Shown here: piece by piece, positions 15,702 to 23,863 of the stretch
Numbering within the stretch: the stretch's first letter is position 1
Layout of the letters: every line of letters starts with the position of its first letter
Assembly: GCA_046233115.1 (NCBI GenBank)
Contig: JBJXHM010000005.1
Location: 124,001 to 188,000, forward strand
DNA length: 64,000 nt
Reading direction: 5' to 3'
DNA from: JACOMY01 sp046233115
GTDB lineage: Bacteria > Pseudomonadota > Alphaproteobacteria > Kiloniellales > JACOMY01
The notes under the pieces: generated by a model
Database searches by the model: none
What the model was told of the DNA's origin: nothing
Seen by the model: only the letters and a program-made list of their open reading frames with translations
Position numbers and translations under genes: made by a program

Positions 15702-17210
15702 TCACCGGTAGACCAGGGTCCCGTCTTCCAGGTCGGCCTTGGGGATCTCGTCTTTCTCCAGGTGGTATTCCTGGCTGAAGGTCCAGGGCAGGTGGTCGCC
15801 CTGCTTGGGGAAGCGATCGATGCGGCGCTGGATGTAGCTGGGATTGAAGTTCTCCGCCTCGACCAGCGGGCGCGGCTCCATACCCTCATCCTCGGGGCGC
15901 AGCTCTGGAGTCACGCTGCGGACCCCTTTCTCGTCCATGTGCGCCAGCAGGCGGCAGACGAAGCCGGCGATCAGGTCGGCGCGCAGGGTCCAGCTATGGC
16001 GCAGGTAGCCGAAGACCCAGGCCAGGTTCGGCACGCCGGAGAAGAGGATGCCGCGGTGCGCCCAGCACTGTGAGAAGTCGACCGGCCGGCCGTCCAGGGC
16101 GAAGGGGATGTCGCCCAGCACGCTGAGGTCGAAACCGGTCGCGGTGACGATGACGTCGGCCTCCAGCAGGGTGCCGGACTGCAGCAGGATGCCGAGTTCG
16201 GTGAAGGCCTCGATCTGGTCGGTCACCACCGAGACCTTGCCGGCGCGGATCTGCTTGAAGAGGTCGCCCTCCAGCACCACGGCCAGGCGCTGCTGCCAGG
16301 GGCGGTAGCTGGGGGTGAAGTGCGGGTCGATGTCGAAGTCCTCGCCCAGCTCGGCCTGCACCTGGGCCAGCAGTTCCTCGCGCACCTGGTCGGGGCGGCG
16401 CTGGCACAGCCGGGTGAAGAGCTCCCGCTCGTGCAGGTAACAGCGCCGCATGATCTCGTGGAACCATTCGTCCGGCAGGTTCAAGGGTTTCAGGCGCTGC
16501 GCCAGCTCGTGCGTCCTGGGCCTGGCCACGAAGTAGGTCGGCGAACGCTGCAGCATGGTGACATGCTGCGCCTCTGCCGCGATCGCCGGGATCAGGGTGG
16601 CCGCCGTGGCGCCGGAGCCGATCACCACCACCCGCTTGCCGCGGGTGTCGAGATCCTCCGGCCAGGTCTGCGGATGCACGATGCGGCCCTTGAAGCGCTC
16701 CATCCCCGGAAAGTCCGGCGTGTAGGGCTCGTCGTGCCGGTAGTAGCCCTGACACATCCAGAGAAATCCGCAGGTTACCTCGCGTTCCTCACCGCCTGCG
16801 CTATCCAGGCAGGAGAGCCGCCAGCGCGCCGCCTCGCTGTCCCAGTCGGCGGCGCGGACGCTCTGTCCGAAGCGGATGTGGGGCCCCAGCCCCTGCTCCT
16901 CGATGGCCTCGCCCAGGTAGGTCAGGATCTCCTCGGCAGTGGCCAGCGGCACGCCCAGCCAGGGCTTCCAGGAGAAACCGAAAGTGTAGAGATCACTGTC
17001 GGAGCGGATGCCCGGAAAGCGGTGCGTGCGCCAGGTCCCGCCGAAGCTCTCCTGCCGCTCCAGGATCAGGAAGCGCTTGTCGGGCAGGTCCTTCTGCAGG
17101 TGATAGGCCGCGTCGATGCCGGAAATCCCGGCGCCGACGATGATGACGTCATAGTGCTCGGCCGGCTGTTGCCGAACGCTCTCCGCCAGCGGGTGAGGGC
17201 TGCTATCCAT
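15702..17210 (-). CDS. FAD-dependent monooxygenase, Baeyer-Villiger type
   Basis: A 502-residue flavoprotein monooxygenase. It has two Rossmann motifs, VIIVGAGISGIDAAYHL for FAD near the N-terminus and VVVIGSGATAATL for NADPH. Between them lies the Baeyer-Villiger fingerprint F-x-G-x-x-x-H-x-x-x-W-P as FKGRIVHPQTWP. These enzymes insert oxygen next to a ketone, or oxidise N or S atoms, at NADPH cost. ATG at 17210 (MDSSPHPL) is taken as start; a TTG at 17246 is the only longer option and lies in less family-like sequence. The gene lies downstream of the CPT-like gene on the other side of a 56-base gap but could be a separate unit. Confidence 0.9.
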   Translation of the reverse strand: MDSSPHPLAESVRQQPAEHYDVIIVGAGISGIDAAYHLQKDLPDKRFLILERQESFGGTWRTHRFPGIRSDSDLYTFGFSWKPWLGVPLATAEEILTYLGEAIEEQGLGPHIRFGQSVRAADWDSEAARWRLSCLDSAGGEEREVTCGFLWMCQGYYRHDEPYTPDFPGMERFKGRIVHPQTWPEDLDTRGKRVVVIGSGATAATLIPAIAAEAQHVTMLQRSPTYFVARPRTHELAQRLKPLNLPDEWFHEIMRRCYLHERELFTRLCQRRPDQVREELLAQVQAELGEDFDIDPHFTPSYRPWQQRLAVVLEGDLFKQIRAGKVSVVTDQIEAFTELGILLQSGTLLEADVIVTATGFDLSVLGDIPFALDGRPVDFSQCWAHRGILFSGVPNLAWVFGYLRHSWTLRADLIAGFVCRLLAHMDEKGVRSVTPELRPEDEGMEPRPLVEAENFNPSYIQRRIDRFPKQGDHLPWTFSQEYHLEKDEIPKADLEDGTLVYR

Positions 17211-17266
17211 AGCGTCATTGTTGCCCTGCAGGTCCCTGCAAGCCAAGCGTTTTGCTTGCTTTTCGC

Positions 17267-17830
17267 TTAGAGATCGAAGGTTTCTCTGATCCGGTCTGCG
17301 CAGGCCTCCGGGCTCTCGCGGCTGCTGTCGACGGTCAGGTCGTAGTCGATCCCCCGGTGCAGGCGCGGGAACTGCCAGCGGGCCAGCCCGATCTCGCGGT
17401 CGCCGCGGGCCGCCTCTCTCGCCTCCAGCACCGCCAAGGGCGCCAGCACCCCGACCACGAGCAGCTTCACCCCGGTCAGCCGGCGGCGATAATCCTGCAG
17501 TTCTTCGCCCAGCAGCACCTCGTCGACGATGAGGTCGTTGCCCTCCGACGCCAGCGCGGCGACCGCGGCCCGCATACCCGCCAACGCCCGCTCGACCAGC
17601 GGACCCGAATGGATCGCGACCACGGGTGCCCCCTGCTGCACCCCGCGCTCGAAGACCAGGCCTTCCGGCCGGCCGAAGCTGCGCGCCGGCAGCATGTCGA
17701 GAAAGCCGTCCATCTCGACATGCAGGAAGGAGCGCCGGGCCTGCTGCTGCAGGGCCCGCACGATCGAGGACTTGCCGGCAGAGCCGACCCCGTTCAGCAG
17801 CAGGACGACCGGCGGCTCAGCCCGTCTCAC
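17267..17830 (-). CDS. Chloramphenicol-phosphotransferase-like kinase (CPT family)
   Basis: A 187-residue P-loop kinase of the CPT family. Walker A GVGSAGKS is at residues 14-21, and HVEMDGF (Asp 41) aligns with the catalytic Asp region of Streptomyces chloramphenicol 3-O-phosphotransferase. No ATG is available; a GTG at 17830 overlaps the aldolase stop as GTGA, which implies translational coupling. The family is widespread outside antibiotic producers, mostly with unknown substrates, and this operon position suggests phosphorylation of a hydroxylated metabolite rather than of an antibiotic. That is inference. Confidence 0.78.
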   Translation of the reverse strand: MRRAEPPVVLLLNGVGSAGKSSIVRALQQQARRSFLHVEMDGFLDMLPARSFGRPEGLVFERGVQQGAPVVAIHSGPLVERALAGMRAAVAALASEGNDLIVDEVLLGEELQDYRRRLTGVKLLVVGVLAPLAVLEAREAARGDREIGLARWQFPRLHRGIDYDLTVDSSRESPEACADRIRETFDL

Positions 17831-18600
17831 CCCTTGTGTAGTTCGGCGAAGCGCTCCAGCGCCTCCTTGGCGCCGGTCTGCAGGTAGCGGGTGTCGGAGG
17901 CCAGGGTGACCAGGGAAAAGCCCTTGCGGCCCATCTCGGCAGCGTAGTCGGGGCTCTGGCAGTGGATGCAGGCCGGCACGCCGCGCGCGCGGGCGGAGTC
18001 CAGGATGTGCTCGATCGCGCCCAGCATCTCGGCGCCGCGGTGGTCGAAGCCGGGCTTGTGCCCCAGCGCCGCCGAGAGGTCTGAGGGGCCGATGTAGATC
18101 CCGCCCAGGCCCTCGACCTCGAGGATCGCGTCCAGCCCCTCGAAGGCGGTGCGGGTCTCGATCATGGCGATCGGCAGGATCTGGCTGTTGGCCACCTCGC
18201 CGTAGTCGTCGCCCCAGGCGATCCTGGCCCGGATCGGACCGGAGGAGCGCATGCCGGCCGGCGGATAGAGGCAGTAGGAGACGAAGCGCGCCGCGTCGTC
18301 GACGTCCTCGATCATCGGGCAGATGATGCCCAGCGCGCCGGCATCGAGCGCCCGCATCACCTGGGCCGGATCGTTCCAGGGCACACGCACCAGGGGCGCG
18401 GCGCCGCTGGCCTGCACGATCGGCAGCATGCCCAGCATGTCGGCATAGTCGGCGGTGCCGTGCTGCAGGTCGACGGTGAGGCTGTCGAAGCCGGCATGCG
18501 CCATCGCCTCGACCGAGATGACGGAGGGAATGGCGAGCCAGCCGTTGGCGGCGGTGCGGCCTTCCTTCCAGATACGCTTCAAAGGGTTCTCGAACGGCAT
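17827..18600 (-). CDS. HpcH/HpaI aldolase family protein
   Basis: A 257-residue metal-dependent pyruvate aldolase family member. Shown by SVEAMAHAGFDSLTVDLQHGTADY near residue 30, PLVRVPWNDPAQVMRALDAGALGIICP, the metal ligand region MIETRTAFEGLDAILEVEGLGGIYIGPSDLS, and EMGRKGFSLVTLASD. In this setting it would cleave a 2-keto-3-deoxy acid formed by the dehydratase encoded 71 bases upstream. ATG at 18600 is preferred over GTG at 18609 because GGGAGG lies 8 bases before the former and overlaps the latter. Confidence 0.88.
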   Translation of the reverse strand: MPFENPLKRIWKEGRTAANGWLAIPSVISVEAMAHAGFDSLTVDLQHGTADYADMLGMLPIVQASGAAPLVRVPWNDPAQVMRALDAGALGIICPMIEDVDDAARFVSYCLYPPAGMRSSGPIRARIAWGDDYGEVANSQILPIAMIETRTAFEGLDAILEVEGLGGIYIGPSDLSAALGHKPGFDHRGAEMLGAIEHILDSARARGVPACIHCQSPDYAAEMGRKGFSLVTLASDTRYLQTGAKEALERFAELHKG

Positions 18601-18671
18601 GACCTTCACCTCCCACAGTCGGTCGCCTGCAGGTTAGGACAGGCGACCTCGGCTTGTCGCCCTTCCCTGCG

Positions 18672-20396
18672 TTACAGGATCTCCGGTTCGCCGGGATTGG
18701 GCCCGAAATCGCTCTCCAGGAAGTCGAAGTCGCAGCCCTCGTGCGCCTGGCGGACGTGCTGGGCGTAGACCCAGCCGTAGCCGCGGTAGAAGCGCGGCTC
18801 GGGTGGTTGCCAGGCCTGGCGGCGGCGCTCCAGCTCCTCCGCTGGGACTTCCATATCCAGGCTACGCGCGGCCACGTCCACCCGGATGCGGTCGCCGGTC
18901 CGAACCAGGGCCAGGGGACCGCCGACATGGGCCTCGGGTGCCACATGCAGGATGCAGGCGCCGTAGCTGGTGCCGCTCATCCGCGCGTCGGAGATCCGCA
19001 GCATGTCGCGCACGCCGGCCTTCAGCAGCTTCTGCGGGATCGGCAGCATGCCCCACTCCGGCATTCCGGGGCCGCCCTGCGGCCCTGCCCCGCGCATCAC
19101 CAGCACGGTGTCGGCATCGACCTCCAGGGCCGGATCGTCGATCCGGGCCTTCATCTCGGCATAGCTGTCGAACACCAGGGCCGGGCCGCTGTGCTGCAGG
19201 TAGCGCGGGTCAGCGGCGGCCGGCTTCATCACACAGCCCTCGGGCGCCAGGTTACCGCGCAGCACGGCGAGCGAGCCCTCGGCATAGACCGGGTCGTCGA
19301 AGGGACGGATCACCGCGTCGTTCCAGACCTTGGCCTTGGCGATCGCCTCGCCCAGGCCGATGCCACCGATGGTGCCGACCGAGAGGTCCAGCACCGCCGT
19401 CAGCCGGCTCATCAGCGCAGGCAGGCCGCCGGCGAAGTAGAAGTCCTCCATCAGGTAGTCCTTGCCGGAGGGCCGGATGTTGGCCAGCACCGGCACCTGC
19501 CGGCTCGCCCGCTCGAAATCGTCGAGGCCGAGCGCCACGCCGGCGCGCCTGGCCATCGCGATCAGATGGATCACCGCGTTGGTCGAGCAGCCCATGGCCA
19601 TGGCGACGGCCACCGCGTTCCGGAAGGCCGCCGGGGTCAGGATCGCCGCGGGGCGCAGATCCTCCAGCACCAACTCCACCGCCCGCCGTCCCGTGGCGGC
19701 GCACATGCGCGGGTGGTTGGCGTCCATCGCCGGGATCGAGGAGGCGCCGGTCAGGCTCATGCCCAGGGCCTCGGCGGCCGCGGTCATGGTGCTGGCCGTG
19801 CCCATGGTCATGCAGTGGCCCGGCGAGCGGGCGATGCCGCCCTCGACCGCCTGCCACTCGGTCTGGTCGATCCGGCCGCCGCGCAGGTCGTCCCAGTACT
19901 TCCAGGCGTCCGAGCCGGAGCCCAGCACCTCGCCGCGCAGGTTGCCCGACAGCATCGGCCCGGCCGGTAGGTAGATCGCCGGCAGCCCGGCGGAGATCGC
20001 GCCCAGCAGCAGGCCGGGCGTGGTCTTGTCACAGCCGCCCATCAGCACCGCACCGTCGACCGGGTGGCTGCGCAACAACTCCTCCACCTCCATCGCCAGC
20101 AGGTTGCGGTAGAGCATGGTGGTGGGCTTCACGAAGTTCTCTGAGAGCGAGAGCGCCGGCAGCTCGATCGGGAATCCGCCGGCCTGCAGCACGCCGCGCT
20201 TCACGTCCTCCGCGCGTTCGCGCAAGTGGGCGTGGCAGGGGTTGATCGCCGACCAGGTGTTGACGATGGCGATCGCCGGCTTGCCCGCCCAGTCCTCGGG
20301 CGCGTAGCCCATCTGCATCAGCCGTGAGCGGTGGCCGAAGCCACGGAGATCCTGGCTCGCGAACCAGCGGGCGCTGCGCAGTTTGGACTTGCTCAT
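18672..20396 (-). CDS. IlvD/Edd family dehydratase, sugar-acid (aldonate) dehydratase-like
   Basis: A 574-residue Fe-S dehydratase. The three cluster Cys are visible in INPCHAH (about 54), MGGCDKTTPG (about 121) and SPGHCMTMGTASTM (about 195), and the late DARMSGTSYG holds the catalytic Ser. The opening LRSARWFASQDLRGFGHRSR matches pentonate/hexonate dehydratases (L-arabinonate, D-xylonate, D-fuconate type) better than valine-pathway IlvD. It would dehydrate a sugar acid to a 2-keto-3-deoxy acid. Its ATG overlaps the SDR stop (ATGA), and an aldolase gene follows, completing a logical pathway. Confidence 0.9.
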   Translation of the reverse strand: MSKSKLRSARWFASQDLRGFGHRSRLMQMGYAPEDWAGKPAIAIVNTWSAINPCHAHLRERAEDVKRGVLQAGGFPIELPALSLSENFVKPTTMLYRNLLAMEVEELLRSHPVDGAVLMGGCDKTTPGLLLGAISAGLPAIYLPAGPMLSGNLRGEVLGSGSDAWKYWDDLRGGRIDQTEWQAVEGGIARSPGHCMTMGTASTMTAAAEALGMSLTGASSIPAMDANHPRMCAATGRRAVELVLEDLRPAAILTPAAFRNAVAVAMAMGCSTNAVIHLIAMARRAGVALGLDDFERASRQVPVLANIRPSGKDYLMEDFYFAGGLPALMSRLTAVLDLSVGTIGGIGLGEAIAKAKVWNDAVIRPFDDPVYAEGSLAVLRGNLAPEGCVMKPAAADPRYLQHSGPALVFDSYAEMKARIDDPALEVDADTVLVMRGAGPQGGPGMPEWGMLPIPQKLLKAGVRDMLRISDARMSGTSYGACILHVAPEAHVGGPLALVRTGDRIRVDVAARSLDMEVPAEELERRRQAWQPPEPRFYRGYGWVYAQHVRQAHEGCDFDFLESDFGPNPGEPEIL

Positions 20397-21220
20397 TGGC
20401 TGGCCGTCACCCCGCCGTCGACATAGACCACCTGGCCGGTCACGTAGCTGCCGGCACTGGCGGCGAAGGCGATCACCTGGCCCACCACCTCGATCGGCTC
20501 GCCGATGCGGCCCAGCGGGTTGCGGTTCAGGATATGGTCGCCGAACTCCGGACGCTCGAGGTGCGGTCGGATGCGCTCCGACTGGATGAAGGTCGGGGCG
20601 ACGCCGTTCACCGTGATGTTGTGCGGCGCCAGTTCCATGGCGTGCTGCTTCACCAGCATCAGGAGCCCGCCCTTGGTCGCGCAGTAGGCCGAGTAGCCAC
20701 GGTTGCGCAGCGCCAGGCTGGAGCGCACCGACAGCAGGTGGATCTGCCGGCCGCCCCGGCCTTGCGCGATCTGCTGGCGCGCCACTGCCTGGGCCAGGAA
20801 CATGGCCGACTTGAGGTTGGTCTCGTAGACCTCGTCGAAGATCTCCTCGGTCACCTCCAGCAGGGTCTGCTCGCGCTGGATACCCACACAGTTGACAAGG
20901 ATGTCGATGCCACCCAGGGCCTTCACCGTCTCGGCCACGGCGCGTTCGATCTCCTTGGGCCGGCGGGCGTCGAGCCGCAGACCGACGGCCTTGCCGCCGC
21001 CGGCGGCGATGCTCTGGGCCAGGGCCTGCGCCTTGTCGGCGCTGGGGCCGGCGATCGCGACCTCCGCACCGAAGCGCGAGAGGCCCCAGGCGATGGCCTC
21101 GCCCAGCGCGCCGTAACCACCCGGCAGGAAGGCCCGCTGGCCCTTCAGGTCGAAGAGTCGGTCGAGGGCCGCGACGTCGATCTTCGGCGTCAGCCCGATT
21201 GCAGGAGCTTGCCCGTTCAT
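20393..21220 (-). CDS. Short-chain dehydrogenase/reductase
   Basis: A 275-residue SDR oxidoreductase. Cofactor loop FLPGGYGALGEAIAWGL is a variant of TGxxxGxG, NCVG replaces the usual NNAG, the catalytic Ser/Tyr/Lys set includes YSAYCATKGG, and the end YVDGGVTASQ is typical. ATG at 21220 has GGAGGT upstream and overlaps the Gfo/Idh stop as ATGA. In context it would oxidise a sugar, polyol or sugar-acid hydroxyl (gluconate 5-dehydrogenase-like); the substrate is not known. Confidence 0.9.
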   Translation of the reverse strand: MNGQAPAIGLTPKIDVAALDRLFDLKGQRAFLPGGYGALGEAIAWGLSRFGAEVAIAGPSADKAQALAQSIAAGGGKAVGLRLDARRPKEIERAVAETVKALGGIDILVNCVGIQREQTLLEVTEEIFDEVYETNLKSAMFLAQAVARQQIAQGRGGRQIHLLSVRSSLALRNRGYSAYCATKGGLLMLVKQHAMELAPHNITVNGVAPTFIQSERIRPHLERPEFGDHILNRNPLGRIGEPIEVVGQVIAFAASAGSYVTGQVVYVDGGVTASQ

Positions 21221-22221
21221 GACACCACCTCCAGGCCGGCAGCGCGATAGACGCTCTCCATCAGACGCAGGGTTTCCAGGTTGTCCAGGCGGTCGGTCTC
21301 GAAGGGTGTCCCCGCACGCACGCCCTCCACGAAGCTGCCGATCGCATGATCGAAGCACTCCTGATAGCGGCCGAGCAGATCGACCTCCTCGGCCTCCTGC
21401 TCGGCGCCCACCAGATAGACGCGGTTGTAGTCCATCACCACGGTCCCCCTCGTCCCCACGATCTCCAGCCGATCGCCGTGCAGTGGCGGATAGCCCGGTG
21501 CGCAGATGCAGCCGTCCGCGGTAGCGATCAGCCCCCCTTCCCCTTCCATCAGGATCGACGCCGTGTCCTCGCCCGGCAGCCCCTCGGCCAGGCGGTTGAG
21601 CCGCGCGGCGACCACGCGCAGCGGCCCGACCAGCAGACGCAACACGTCCAGGTGATGGATCATGGTCTCGAACACCAGGTTGCGCCGGAACCCCTTGAGA
21701 TAGGGCTGGCGCTCGACCAGGAAAGGCTCCTGCCCCGGCCGCGGGCAGAGGCCGGAGCCGCGCACCGCGATCTGGGCATGCCGCGGGCGTCCGATCCGCC
21801 CCTCGTCGATCCAGCGGCGTACGGTCATGTAGTGCGGCCGGAAGCGATAGTTCTCGTGCACCATGAAGCGCACCCGCTCGCCGACCTCGGCAATCAGCGC
21901 CTCGGCCTCGGCCACCGTCTCGGTCATCGGCTTCTGCAGCAGCACGTGGACACCGTGGTCAGCAGCCAGCCGGGTCAGCGGTGCATGACCCTCGACCGAG
22001 GCGGCGATGTCGGCCAAGTCGAAGCCGCCCTCGGCGAAGAGCGCGGCCGGGTCGTCGCTCACCCGCTCGATCCCGAACTCCTGCGCGCGAGCCTCGGCCT
22101 TGCCGCGGTCCAGATCGCAGACAGCCACCACCGGCACGCCCGCCGCCTGCCAGGCGCGCAGATGATAGAGCGAGATCATGCCGCTGCCGATGAGCGCGGC
22201 ACGCAGGCGAGGCTCAGTCAT
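21217..22221 (-). CDS. Gfo/Idh/MocA family oxidoreductase
   Basis: A 334-residue NAD(P)-dependent sugar/inositol dehydrogenase family protein. The N-terminal Rossmann fold shows AALIGSGMISLYHLRAW, and the family EKP motif appears as LLQKPMTET with Gln for Glu. C-terminal substrate domain elements include MIHHLDVLRLLVGP and GTRGTVVMDYNRVYL. ATG at 22221 has a GGGGGATAGGA site and overlaps the end of the cupin gene by 8 bases. Relatives oxidise sugars, inositols or pseudo-sugars; the exact reaction is open. Confidence 0.9.
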   Translation of the reverse strand: MTEPRLRAALIGSGMISLYHLRAWQAAGVPVVAVCDLDRGKAEARAQEFGIERVSDDPAALFAEGGFDLADIAASVEGHAPLTRLAADHGVHVLLQKPMTETVAEAEALIAEVGERVRFMVHENYRFRPHYMTVRRWIDEGRIGRPRHAQIAVRGSGLCPRPGQEPFLVERQPYLKGFRRNLVFETMIHHLDVLRLLVGPLRVVAARLNRLAEGLPGEDTASILMEGEGGLIATADGCICAPGYPPLHGDRLEIVGTRGTVVMDYNRVYLVGAEQEAEEVDLLGRYQECFDHAIGSFVEGVRAGTPFETDRLDNLETLRLMESVYRAAGLEVVS

Positions 22222-22543
22222 TCCTATCCCCCCAATGACCGTAGCCGTAGAACCAGACGCTACCTTCAGGCGAAATCGTGGTGAGAGAGTGAAGGACGCC
22301 CTTGGGGATCGAGACCAGGTCGCCAGCCGTGCAAATCGCCTCCTCCGCACCGACCTCGATCCTGAGGCGGCCTTCGGCCACCAGCACGTACTCGTCGGTG
22401 CCGTGCAGGAAGTCGATCCAGGCCTGGCCCGGCGGATCGCGGAAGACCCCGAAACTGAAGCCCTCGGCTCGCCAGGCGGACTCGACGGTCCTGGCATCGA
22501 TCGGCAGGGCATAGGCTGCTGGTTGGAAGGGTTTACGCATCAC
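22214..22543 (-). CDS. Cupin domain protein
   Basis: A 109-residue single-domain cupin. The strand pattern ending LHGTDEYVLVAEGRLRIEVG, followed by AGDLVSIPKGVLHSLTTIS, is the cupin barrel with a metal-binding His/Glu set only partly conserved. Small cupins in such operons can be sugar isomerases or epimerases, or ligand-binding regulators. The ATG overlaps the stop of the shortened ATPase gene (ATGA), and the end overlaps the Gfo/Idh start, so it is embedded in the operon. Confidence 0.85.
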   Translation of the reverse strand: MMRKPFQPAAYALPIDARTVESAWRAEGFSFGVFRDPPGQAWIDFLHGTDEYVLVAEGRLRIEVGAEEAICTAGDLVSIPKGVLHSLTTISPEGSVWFYGYGHWGDRND

Positions 22544-23160
22544 GCCGTCTCCTCCAGCAAATCGCCCAGGTAGGCGCGCACCGGCGGGTGGGCCAGCAGG
22601 GCCGCATAGTCGGAAAGCGCCGTCACCTGCCCCTTCTGCACGAAGAGGAAGCGCTCGCAGATCTCTTCCACGATCTCCAGGTGAAAGCGCTCGTTGGGAT
22701 GGACGCAGAGGAAGACCAGCCGGCCCTCCGCACGCAGCCGGCGGAAGAAATCCAGCATGAAGCCGATGTAGCCGTCCTGGGTGTTGAACTGCGGCTCGTC
22801 GAAGAGGTGCACCAGCGGGTAGTCGCTCCCGGCCGGTGCCAGCAGGCAGCTCGGCACGAAGCAGCGGAAGGAGCGCACCTGGTAGGACTGGTGATAGTGG
22901 ATCGCCAGGCGGTCGCGTTGGTCGGTGCGCACCCGGTGGATGTCCTTGCCGTCGACCAGCACCCGGCCCGCGCTCGGCTTGTTGGAGCCGGTGACCAGTT
23001 CGAACAGCGTGGTCTTGCCGGAGCCGTTGGGGCCCATCAGGCCGACCACGGCCGGCTCGCCGACGGTGAAGTCGGCTTGAAGCCGGAAGGTCGGCCGGCG
23101 CGAAAAGGCGCCTTGGCGGTAGATCTTTTCCAGGCCCTGGACCTGCAGCATCGCCGTCAT
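22540..23160 (-). CDS. Shortened ABC-type ATPase lacking the signature-motif subdomain
   Basis: A 206-residue protein related to Liv-type ATPases. Walker A GPNGSGKTT is at 43-51, Q-loop-like Gln residues at 91-94, Walker B LVHLFDEP at 116-123 and a switch His at 154 (FLCVHPNE). Only about 22 residues separate Q-loop and Walker B, where normal cassettes have a helical subdomain with LSGGQ; no LSGGQ is present. All remaining motifs lie in one frame, so this is not a simple frameshift. It follows two full ATPases in the transporter operon and may be a regulatory or ligand-linked subunit. Function unknown. Confidence 0.82.
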   Translation of the reverse strand: MTAMLQVQGLEKIYRQGAFSRRPTFRLQADFTVGEPAVVGLMGPNGSGKTTLFELVTGSNKPSAGRVLVDGKDIHRVRTDQRDRLAIHYHQSYQVRSFRCFVPSCLLAPAGSDYPLVHLFDEPQFNTQDGYIGFMLDFFRRLRAEGRLVFLCVHPNERFHLEIVEEICERFLFVQKGQVTALSDYAALLAHPPVRAYLGDLLEETA

Positions 23161-23164
23161 CGCC

Positions 23165-23863
23165 CTACACTCCGATCAGCCGGCGGCGCCGGCCCGGCTC
23201 TTCCAGCAGCACGCGGGCCGGACCCTCGTGGCAGATGCGGCCGCGGTCCATGACGTAAACCCGGTCGGCCACCGCCAGCGCCGCCAGCGCGTTCTGCTCC
23301 ACCACCAGGACCGAGAGGCCCTCGCCCTTGAGCCGCTGGATCGTCTTCATCACGTCCTGGACGATCTTCGGCGCCAGACCCTGGCTCGGCTCGTCGAAGA
23401 GCACCAGTCCGGGCGCGCCCAGCAGCACCCGCGAGATCGCCACCATCTGCATCTCGCCACCTGAAAGGTTCTCGCAGTCGCGCCCCATCAGGTGCTCGAG
23501 CGCGCTGAAGAGATCGAAGATTTCCCTTTGAGACCAGGGCCTAAAGCGCGTCTTCTTTGCCGCAAGCTTCAGGTTCCGGGCGACCGTTAAACTGGGGAAG
23601 ACGCGACGGTCGTCGGGAACCCAGCCGACGCCCAAGTTGGCGATCCTGTGGGTCGGCCAGTGGGTGATCTCCTTCCCCTCGAAGCGGATGGCGCCGCTGC
23701 GGGCCGGCGTCAGCCCCAGGATCGAGCGCAGGGTGGTGGTCTTGCCGGCGCCGTTCGGCCCCAGCAGCGCCACCACCTCGCCGGCGGCGACCGAGAGCGA
23801 GAGACCGAAGAGCGCCTGGGTCTCGCCGTAGAAAGTCTCGATGCGCTGGACCTCCAGTCTCAT
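23165..23863 (-). CDS. Branched-chain-amino-acid-type ABC transporter ATPase (LivF-like)
   Basis: A 232-residue ATPase with Walker A GPNGAGKTT, signature LSGGEMQM, Walker B LVLFDEPSQGLAP and switch His position occupied by VVEQNALAAL, as in LivF. It pairs with the LivG-like protein to power the two permeases. ATG at 23863 overlaps the LivG stop as ATGA. The family (HAAT) carries branched-chain amino acids, urea, amides and other small polar solutes, so the substrate must be judged from context. Confidence 0.93.
   Translation of the reverse strand: MRLEVQRIETFYGETQALFGLSLSVAAGEVVALLGPNGAGKTTTLRSILGLTPARSGAIRFEGKEITHWPTHRIANLGVGWVPDDRRVFPSLTVARNLKLAAKKTRFRPWSQREIFDLFSALEHLMGRDCENLSGGEMQMVAISRVLLGAPGLVLFDEPSQGLAPKIVQDVMKTIQRLKGEGLSVLVVEQNALAALAVADRVYVMDRGRICHEGPARVLLEEPGRRRRLIGV

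Noticed and set aside
17267..18946. 559-codon frame fusing the kinase to upstream sequence
   Set aside because: The upstream part is an Arg/Gly/Ala-rich shadow of the aldolase gene; the kinase starts at GTG 17830.
22540..23160. Frameshifted normal LivF paralogue
   Set aside because: Walker A, Q-loop, Walker B and switch His are all in one frame and no extra DNA lies between them in any frame, so the helical subdomain is absent and not shifted.
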